Below, one piece after another: positions 57,330 through 64,000 of a DNA stretch of 64,000 bases (the stretch's first letter is position 1; each line of letters begins with the position of its first letter). A program made the translations under genes and the position numbers. The notes beneath the pieces are model-generated. The model made no database searches. It saw nothing but the letters and a program-made list of their open reading frames with translations, and was not told the DNA's origin. The DNA comes from Anaeramoeba flamelloides (taxonomy: Eukaryota; Metamonada; Anaeramoebidae), in the NCBI GenBank assembly GCA_027625915.1, contig JANTQA010000012.1, positions 14,780,501-14,844,500 of the forward strand, read 5' to 3'.

Positions 57330-58534
57330 TGAAAAAAATTCCTAACATAGAAATAAGTAAAAACTCGATTTTTAATTTTTTAGATTAAGAAAATTGTTTT
57401 GTAAATTTCTTTCAAGTAAAATCAAATCCTTTTTATAACTAAACAAATTTTTTATGAACTCTGTATTAAACCTACCCATGGTTCATTAGTGGGGTGTTTA
57501 TAGAATAATCATTTTATTGTTTGATAACCTAAGTAGATCTCCATATTTTGATAAAACCATAGAGTTTTATTGAGATTTAAGATGTGTTTGGAAATTTGTG
57601 ATGAAATTGGGCACATATAGTTTATATTCTTCTCTTTTATTGATTGTATAGTGTTTTGAACAAGAGAAATATAATTGATCATCATTCGAATAATTCGAAA
57701 GTTTCAATTTTCAGAGTTTGATTCTTAACCGATTAGCATCTCCAAGGAGAAATTTAAGATTAAAATAAGTTGTTATTGAGTACAAATCAAATTAATACTA
57801 GATGGTTCCAATGCCTTTAAAATTAAATTACTAAAGTAGTAATATTTGTTGATCCATCAATAAAAAATGATCATTCATTTAATAAAAAAAACCCAACAAT
57901 TTTAGAGAAAAATATGCATTTTGGCACAAATTTAAAGATTGAATTATCAATATTCAGACTTCAAAGTTGCAAATTATCTTTCTTGAATTTTCTTGAAATG
58001 TAGATTAGTTGTGCTAAAAAATTCAAATTTTTAGAAAATTAAATAATTAACCCAAAGATTGTTTTTTTTGTCTAATTTATTTCAAAGATTCAAAATATAT
58101 TAATGTTACAATTGGTTTTATAAAAAGGAAAAAAAAAATGAAAAGTCTTTGTGTTTTTAACAAGATGGTTATTGAATTAATATATTAAATTTCAAAAATT
58201 ATTAAAATAATAACTTTTGGAAGTTCTAAAGATAAATTATTATTAACTGGAATACTTTTAGTTTGATTTTCTATTTTAGATTTGAAAAGGAATTTAAAAA
58301 ATATTTCCAAAATGAAAATGTTTAATAGTGATCATAATAAAAAAATACAATAATTTATTATACCAAAATATTTAGAATAGCTTTTTTACGGTCCTAGGGT
58401 TATTTAAATCCTTTGGTACTAATATCATTTAAACCCAGTTAAAGCATACTTTGTTTATAGGCCAACCTAGGGTGAAGTTAATACTTAAAATAATAGAAAT
58501 TATTAAACAAATACAAAATAATTATCTGAATATA
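57330..58534. mobile_element. TACCCGGCATC-TIR element, copy C, split by a TTAA element
   Basis: The left end AAAAATTCCTAACATAGAAATA and ACTCGATTTTTAATTTTTTA match the left end of copy A. The interior shares AAATCAAATCCTTTTTATAA and GTTTGATAACCTAAGTAGAT with it. Homology stops at GATTCTTAA (57721-57729) and resumes after the TTAA at 58485 with AATAATAGAAATTATTAA, as expected from copy A. Its right end is lost or interrupted at the MITE at 58535. Confidence 0.75.
57730..58484. mobile_element. TTAA-target DNA element, copy B
   Basis: It is flanked by TTAA (57726-57729 and 58485-58488). It starts CCGATTAGCATCTCCAAGGAG and is colinear over its 755 bp with the 739-bp element at 59477-60215, sharing AAAGTAGTAATATTTGTTGAT and TTTTGGAAGTTCTAAA. 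No ORF is present, so it is non-autonomous. The family uses piggyBac-like TTAA targets. Confidence 0.85.
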
Positions 58535-58731
58535 CAGTTAGTTCCACTTTTAAGGAACAAACTTTCAACTAAATTTAATACACCATAAAAATCTCAAATT
58601 AAGACACAAAATTCAGATTCTAGTAAAATAAATTGTAAAAAAAAAAATTACTAAATTTTGTGCCTTAATTTGAGATTTCTTTGTGCCTTAAATTTCATTG
58701 ATAGTTTGTACCTTAAAAGTGGAAATGACTG
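58535..58731. mobile_element. TA-target palindromic MITE, copy 7
   Basis: It begins CAGTTAGTTCCACTTTTAAG after TA and ends GTGGAAATGACTG, with TTA following. It inserted into the copy C element. Confidence 0.9.
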
Positions 58732-58760
58732 TTAGTTTCTTTGGGTTTTCTATTTATTTA

Positions 58761-58956
58761 CAGTCAGTTTCAAATTTAAGGTACAAACTATCAACGAAAT
58801 TTAAGACACAAAGAAATCTCAAATTAAGAAACAAAATTGATAATTTTTTTTTTTACAATTTATTTTACTAGAATCTGAATTTTGTGTCTTAATTTGAGAT
58901 TTTTATTGTGCCTTAAATTCCATTGATAGTTTGTGCCTTAAGTTTGGAACTGACTG
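58761..58956. mobile_element. TA-target palindromic MITE, copy 8
   Basis: It begins CAGTCAGTTTCAAATTTAAG and ends GAACTGACTG, with TA on both sides (58759-58760, 58957-58958). It lies only 29 bp from copy 7 in the same region. Confidence 0.93.
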
Positions 58957-58959
58957 TAG

Positions 58960-59250
58960 GAAATCAATAGATTTTCGAAGTAAAATAGAAACACTCAAAA
59001 AAAAACCTAGAACACTTCAGAAATAAAATAGAAAACCTCAAAAAAACTAGAACGCTTCACAAATAAAGAGAAAATTCAAAAAAATCAAACGGCGCTTTTC
59101 CAAAATTCAAAAGAATAGAGAAAAATCTTTGATTTTGTTTAATTCTTTTAAATTATGTTTAGGCTAACTATTTTTTTTTTTTATTTCTCAAATTAAAAAA
59201 AAAAATAACTGTAAACAAGAGGAAACCTAAACTCCTCCCTTAAATTACAA
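58960..59250. repeat. Hairpin-module repeat, copy 6
   Basis: It carries AAATCAATAGATTTTCGAAG, several AAAAAACCTAGAACACTTCA blocks, CAAAATTCAAAAGAATAGAG and the inverse AATTCTTTTAAATTATG. Confidence 0.75.
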
Positions 59251-59321
59251 TAAAAAAAAAAATTGATTTGTTTGTTTTATTTTTTCTATTTTATTCTGGT
59301 TATCAATCAATTTTGGAAATA

Positions 59322-60259
59322 CAGTCGGTTCCACTTTTAAGGCACAAACTATCAACGGAATTTAAGGTACAATAAAAATCCCAAAATTAGACACAAAATT
59401 CAGGTTCTAGTAAAATAAATTGTATAAAAAAAATTACAAATTTTGTGCCTTAATTTGAGATTTTTTTGTACCTTAAGAGATCAACGTCTACCAAGGAGAA
59501 GCCTAGGATCAATATATGTTGTTATTGGACTTGACCACTTTAGTGTTACATGGTTCAAATGTCTCTAAAAAATCGATTGCAAAGTAGTAATATTTGTTGA
59601 TCTCATCAATAAAAAATGATCTATGTATTAGTAAAAAACCCAGCAAATCCAGAATAAAATCTGCATTTCGCCATAAATTTAAAAATTGAATTATCAATAT
59701 TCAAACTACAAAGTCATAAAATATCTTTCTTAAATTTGTGGCGAAATGTAGATTAGTTCCTCAAAAATTCTTTTTTTTTCAACAATTAAATAATTAACGA
59801 ATAAAGTTTTTTGTCAAATTATTTCTCAAATCATGGAAATATATTGATACTATAAGTAGACTTATCAAAAGCAAACAAAACTAATCAGTCTTTGTACTTT
59901 TATGTTGGTGATTATTGAGTTAATCTTTGAAATTCAAAAATGAAAAAATAGTTACTTTTGGAAGTTCTAAATCTAAATTATTAAATACTGTATTTTTGGT
60001 TTTTATTTTTAGATTTGGAAAAGGAATTAAAAAAAAATTTATTCAAAATGAAATTTTTTATTTGTGATCGTTTGTATAAAAAATGTAATAATTTATTGTG
60101 CAATAAGATTTATAATAGATTTTTTAGAGCTATTCGAGTCATGGTGCACTAATACCATTTACACCCAATTACAACATACTTTGATTATAGAGAAATCTAT
60201 GGTGACACTAATCCCTTAAATTTCGTTGATCGTTTGTGCCTTAAAAGTGGAACTGACTG
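59322..60259. mobile_element. TA-target palindromic MITE, copy 9, split by a TTAA element
   Basis: The left part (59322-59476) begins CAGTCGGTTCCACTTTTAAG after TA. The right part (60216-60259) ends GTGGAACTGACTG before TA. The break is exactly at one of the MITE's own TTAA motifs (59473-59476, duplicated at 60216-60219). Confidence 0.93.
59477..60215. mobile_element. TTAA-target DNA element, copy A, inserted in a MITE
   Basis: This 739-bp element lies between duplicated TTAA sites. It starts GAGATCAACGTCTACCAAGG and its other end read inverted starts GGGATTAGTGTCACCATAG, an imperfect terminal inverted repeat. It has no protein-coding frame. Its insertion postdates the MITE that it splits. 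Confidence 0.92.
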
Positions 60260-61281
60260 TAAATTAACAAAAAAAAAAAACTCAAGACAAGATAAAGACA
60301 GTTGAATATCTATACTTGTTTTATCTTTTTGGTATTATTTTTCTTCCTGTCTGGATTGTTTTGTCGTCTAACTCTGTTTCATTACTATAAATCGATAAAA
60401 TATTGTTTTTAAGAGTCAAAGTAACAAAATAGCCAATTGAATCCAAATATTTTTATAAAAATTTCTATTCAATTCGAGATCTTTATCAAATTAATAATAC
60501 TAACTCTATATTTTCTTCAATTGATAAATTGTGAATAAAATTTTGCCTTTTTAAATTCTGGCAGATCAGCAAGCAAAATGAAAAAAAAAAGGAAATTTTT
60601 GTTTAAAATCTTGATGATCCTTCTCAAAATCTTTTTTTTTTTGTTGTTTAATCTTATAAAGAAAAAAAAAATAACAACCAAAATATTCCAATTCGGTTAA
60701 ATAATATATAGGCTTTTTGATATTTTTTTCTACCTTTAATTTAATTATTTTATTAAAATTAAATTGTTTTTTTGGGGTTTTCATGTGGGATAATTACAAA
60801 ATTATTCCAATTAAAAAAGGAAAATTTTTATTTGAAATTCCAGATAATTTCTTGAATTATTAGTGAAACAAACTGAAAGATTTTTACAAAGTCAATTAGA
60901 AAATGATACTTTGAGAGATTTATAAAGCTTTCTTATTGGACTTTGATATAAATTTTTTAATTATGATAATTTGATTATAACAGTATTAAGATTTGATTTT
61001 AATGATTATGATATAATACGAATAAATACCAAAAGTGTTTGGTTGGTTGTTTATTGATTATATGCTCTTGTTATTTAAATTTAAAAACAAAATAGAATTA
61101 TATTTTTTTTTTTTTTTTACTTGCAAATCGAGCAAGTATCCAAATTTCCAAACAAACAGTAATAAATAATGTGAATCAAAATTTAAGCTAACACCAATAT
61201 ACAATTGGTATTATTTATTTTTGGTGAGGGATTTGAAACTTTGTTAAAAAGTAATTCAAAATTCAAAATTTATTTGAAAAT

Positions 61282-62370
61282 TTATATTTCTTCATTAGTC
61301 AAGATCTCATTAAAGGTTTTTTCAAGTGTAAGAGAAAAATCGTCAAGTTCGTCAACAATCGTTTCCAAGTCATCCATTTGTTTAATAATTTGGTTGGCTT
61401 CTTCGATATATGGTTCAAATTTTGATTCTATTGTTTGAAAATAAAAAAGAAAAAATTGTAATAAAAAAAAAAAACACAAAAACATAAATAATCAAAATGT
61501 CATGAGAGGATTGTTGGAATTGTTCTTGAAACAGAGGACACAAAAAGGTTGTTGAGGCGTGTACATCAAATTGATAGATCGAAGATTGAATTATTTTCGA
61601 TAAACTTTTTGTTGTCCTCTTTTTTTTTCAAAAGAGCTAATTGGTTAAAGTGGGAATCGAATCGAAAAAATCTGCAAGCAAAAAAAAATGAAATCAAAAA
61701 AAACAAGAAAAAAAAAAAAATTACTTTTTTCCTCGAGTGACGATAAAAATTCAAGTGTTTTTTGTGTGTCGTTATAGATTTGATCATATTTTTCTCCTGT
61801 TACTTTGTTCATTTTTTCGAGAAGAACAAAATCCTCAATTCCTAGGAGAAGCTGTTTTTGTAAACAATCCAAGACGCCTTCTTGTAATTGGTTTGTCATA
61901 TTTTCTAATTTCTTTTTCTCTTCTCTTTTCTTTTTACGAAGTTCTTTTTGTTGTTCTTTTTTTGATTTTGGTTTTTCTTTTTCTTTTTCATCTTGTTTCT
62001 CTTTTTCTTTTTTTGTTTCTTTTTCTGTTTTTGTTTCTTTTTGAGTTTCTTTTTCTGTTTCTGTTTCTGTTTCTTTTTTTTGTTGTTGATCATTTCCTTT
62101 GTCACTCTCCTTTTTTTCAGTTTCTTTTGTTTTTTTACCAGTCGTTTTTTTTGTTTTTGTTTTAGATTTTGTTTTATCTTTTTTTTTGCTTGATCGCTTT
62201 TTTTTTTTAGATGTTTTGGTTGGTTCTTTCAGTTTTTCGTTATTTGTTTGTTTTGTTTGTTGGTTTTTTTCTTTTTTGTTTTCTTGTTCTGGTTCTTTTA
62301 ATTCCTTTTTAGTTTTGGTACCTTTTTCTTCTTTTGTTGTCATATCTTTTTTATCAGTTTCTTGAGACAT
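61282..62370 (-). CDS. BLOC1S2: BLOC-1/BORC subunit BLOC1S2 with Lys-rich N-terminal extension
   Basis: Two exons, 62370-61725 and 61427-61282, join in phase at EEK|SKF (donor GTAATT, acceptor ACAATAG) and give 263 residues. Residues 1-155 are Lys/Glu/Thr repeats (KETETETEKETQKETKT). The conserved coiled-coil part follows, with MTNQLQEGVLDCLQKQLLLG, then EDFVLLEKMNKVTGEKYDQI, and in exon 2 SKFEPYIEEANQIIKQMDDL and DELDDFSLTLEK. Human BLOC1S2 has YKLLENMNKLTSLKYLEM, LQPYLDQINVIEEQV and AYKLDAYSKKLE in the same order. The protein is shared by BLOC-1 and BORC, cytosolic complexes that act in endosome sorting and lysosome positioning. Human BLOC1S2 is about 140 residues, so the charged N-terminal half is an added extension, in keeping with other proteins here. 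The start is the first ATG of the frame. Confidence 0.9.
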
Positions 62371-62640
62371 TATTTTTGAATAAAATGAGAGAAAATGTAA
62401 AAGTTTTTATTTTTAAGGCTTATCTTGTATTCAGGACTATTCGAATTTTATGCACTGTGGGGGTTGAAACAAAATACTTTAAACAGAAAAAAATCTTTAA
62501 AAGGCAATGAATTGAGGAAAAGTCAAAATATTGCAATTTTTGGGATTTTTTGGATTTTGCTTGAAAATCATTTATTGATCCAAAAACTTTTTGAATTTCC
62601 AAACAAAACAAGGTAAAACTAAAAAGTTATTTTTTTGATA

Positions 62641-62737
62641 TTAAGAAAAGTCTACTCCACTTTCTTTTCGAGTGTATTTATACTCTCTCTCGACACTCTA
62701 ACATACTTGAAAAGAAAGTCTAGTGACATTTTCCTAA
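62641..62737. mobile_element. 97-bp foldback MITE, copy 2
   Basis: It begins TTAAGAAAAGTCTACTCCAC after TA and, read inverted, starts TTAGGAAAATGTCACTAGAC. It has the same length as the copy at 31551-31647 and shares AAGTATGTTAGAGTG in the inverted reading. It lies about 270 bp upstream of the BLOC1S2 start. Confidence 0.85.
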
Positions 62738-63050
62738 TGAAATTTTTTTCTTCAAAATTTGTTGAGAATAATTTGGATTTGATGAAAGAAAAGTGTTTTT
62801 TGTCGAATAATAAAATTTTTCAAGTTAGCAAGATCCCTTAAATCAAGTTTCTTTCTAGCCCATAAATATGTTACTAGGTGGAAAAATAGTATTCACTAAC
62901 CATAAAATTCGACTAATCCTTAATTGAATTGAATAGTCTTATAACAAAGGAAAGTTCTAAATGTGTAATATATGCACACTGATTATTATTTGTTGTAAAA
63001 TAAATGTCTCAAGTTTTCAGTAAAATTTTCAAAAAAAGGTTTGATTCGTG

Positions 63051-63650
63051 TAGAATTTCAAATTTCTTAAGGTTTACAATCACTGAAATTTGAAAAAAGA
63101 TTATGATTTTGTGTCAGATATGGTGACATCTTAATTTGGTTGTTTGTTGATCGATACTATGCTTAGTATGGGTTTTAATAATGATTCAAAATAGAAATTC
63201 TTGACAATTTATTTGTTTTTTTTTTCCGAAATCCAAATTGAAGAGTGTAAGATTAATAGATTGGTAGGTGTTTAAGAATAAATTTTGATTTTTAGGTTGC
63301 CGAATAAAAATTTTATTTGCTTTTTAGTCAATTAACTAAATGAAAAAATAATATTTTTTGAAAATGCTCCCGAGAAAACCAAACCTAATTAAAAATTTCA
63401 ATCAAGAACCCACAAACCACATTTTTTGATAACTTAGGTTCCAACCAATTAGCCTTACATTCTTCAATTCAGATTTCGGAAAAAAAAATAAATAAATTGT
63501 CAAGAATTGCTATTTTGAATTATTATTAAAACCCATACTAAGCACAAGATCGATCAACAATAAATCAAATTAACCCGTCGCCACATATGAAAAAACATAA
63601 TATTTTTTCATATTCCAGGAATTGTAAACCTTCATTTCATAAATTCATTT
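63051..63650. mobile_element. 600-bp foldback element with arms of about 200 bp
   Basis: The left arm has AAGGTTTACAAT (63069), GTTGATCGAT (63146), GTATGGGTTTTAATAATGATTC (63167), ATTCTTGACAATTTATTTG and CCGAAATCCAAATTGAAGA. The right arm has each in inverse order: TTCAATTCAGATTTCGG, AAATTGTCAAGAATTG, AAAACCCATAC, GATCGATCAAC and ATTGTAAACCTT. The middle (about 63275-63430) is unpaired. It is non-coding. Confidence 0.85.
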
Positions 63651-63842
63651 AAATTATTAATTTTCCTTGCGAGAATTGGGGACTTTATAGACTTGTTCTA
63701 ATTCTTGGAAAATGATTATTTTGAAAAACTGAATGAAAATTTTGATCTTTAAATTTTTAAATTAAAGGTAATAATATTATAAAGATGTTGTTAATCTCAT
63801 TTTTAACATTTTATAATAATTTTTAACCTTTTACAAAAAAAA

Positions 63843-63849
<7 letters not shown>

Positions 63850-63890
<41 letters not shown>

Positions 63891-63906
63891 TTTTTTTTTT
63901 TTTTTT
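63850..63906. repeat. Poly-T tract with one interruption
   Basis: A run of T broken by a single A near 63889, followed by GGGGGGG. Its length is probably unreliable. Confidence 0.9.
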
Positions 63907-64000
63907 GGGGGGGATTTTTTAAAAAGAGATGTTTAATATTAAAATATCTTTTTATTATGGGTGAATCAGGGTAGTATCCAAGAATACAAATATCTCAAGA

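Larger units (their letters stand above)
56754..61281. other. Gene-free region occupied by nested transposons
   Basis: 57330-60261 is a nest of four repeat families. 56754-57329 and 60262-61281 are AT-rich with no supported gene. The ORF 60566-60784 (-, 72 aa) is Lys-rich with no recognised motif. Confidence 0.6.
62371..64000. other. Upstream of BLOC1S2: MITE, foldback element and poly-T, no gene
   Basis: It holds the 97-bp MITE at 62641-62737, a 600-bp foldback at 63051-63650 and T tracts at 63850-63906. The ORFs 62420-62616 and 62635-62841 are not supported. Confidence 0.6.

Noticed and set aside
60566-60784. 72-residue Lys-rich ORF (-) starting MKTPKKQFNFNKIIK
   Set aside because: No motif, homopolymer-driven C-terminus, and no convincing splice partner.

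Overview
The window is a very AT-rich eukaryotic nuclear sequence with long homopolymer runs, short introns with GTAAGT/GTATGT-type donors, all three standard stop codons, and proteins loaded with Lys/Glu and Asn tracts. This fits a free-living amoeboid protist. The very Lys-rich low-complexity tails and the RhoGAP and actin-regulator content would suit an Anaeramoeba-like metamonad, and a dictyostelid-like amoebozoan is the main alternative. The species cannot be fixed from the sequence alone.

Six host genes are well supported. AIP1/WDR1 (22131-25732, +) has six exons and encodes 605 residues. A RhoGAP gene (35155-29833, -) has a complete catalytic domain. A Tom22-like outer-membrane import receptor lies at 41582-41259 (-). 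A large intronless unknown protein with a possible PH-like/hSac2-like segment lies at 49577-46533 (-). A two-exon coiled-coil, poly-proline, WH2-like, acidic protein (56753-52482, -) looks like an actin nucleation-promoting factor. BLOC1S2 (62370-61282, -) is a BLOC-1/BORC lysosome-trafficking subunit. A seventh, short two-exon piece (8685-8114, -) resembles the ubiquitin-like F0/F1 start of talin and appears truncated. Three of these genes (AIP1, RhoGAP, the WH2-like protein) act on actin or its regulators, which suits a crawling cell.

The rest is dominated by transposable elements. Region 15.16-20.16 kb is a decayed DNA transposon encoding, in order, a Ulp1-type (C48) SUMO-protease domain, a USP-type (C19) deubiquitinase domain, an Asn-repeat linker and an IS630/Tc1/mariner-like DDE transposase. 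Two copies of a small palindromic MITE have inserted exactly at TA sites inside it. That MITE family (about 197 bp, TA target, starts CAGTCAGTT) has nine copies here. A second family uses TTAA targets (piggyBac-like), a third has long TIRs starting near TACCCGGCATC, and there are several larger foldback elements. Their order of insertion can be read at 57.3-60.3 kb and 9.2-11.1 kb. An LINE reverse-transcriptase remnant lies at 1.25-2.2 kb. Arrays of short hairpin modules occur at 1, 5, 51, 53-54 and 59 kb, one filling most of an intron.

The most unusual non-coding signal is at 21.12-21.49 kb, between satellite repeats and AIP1. Three consecutive H-type pseudoknot folds have different helix sequences but conserved G-rich joining segments. 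This looks like a structured RNA or ribozyme-like motif that I do not recognise.
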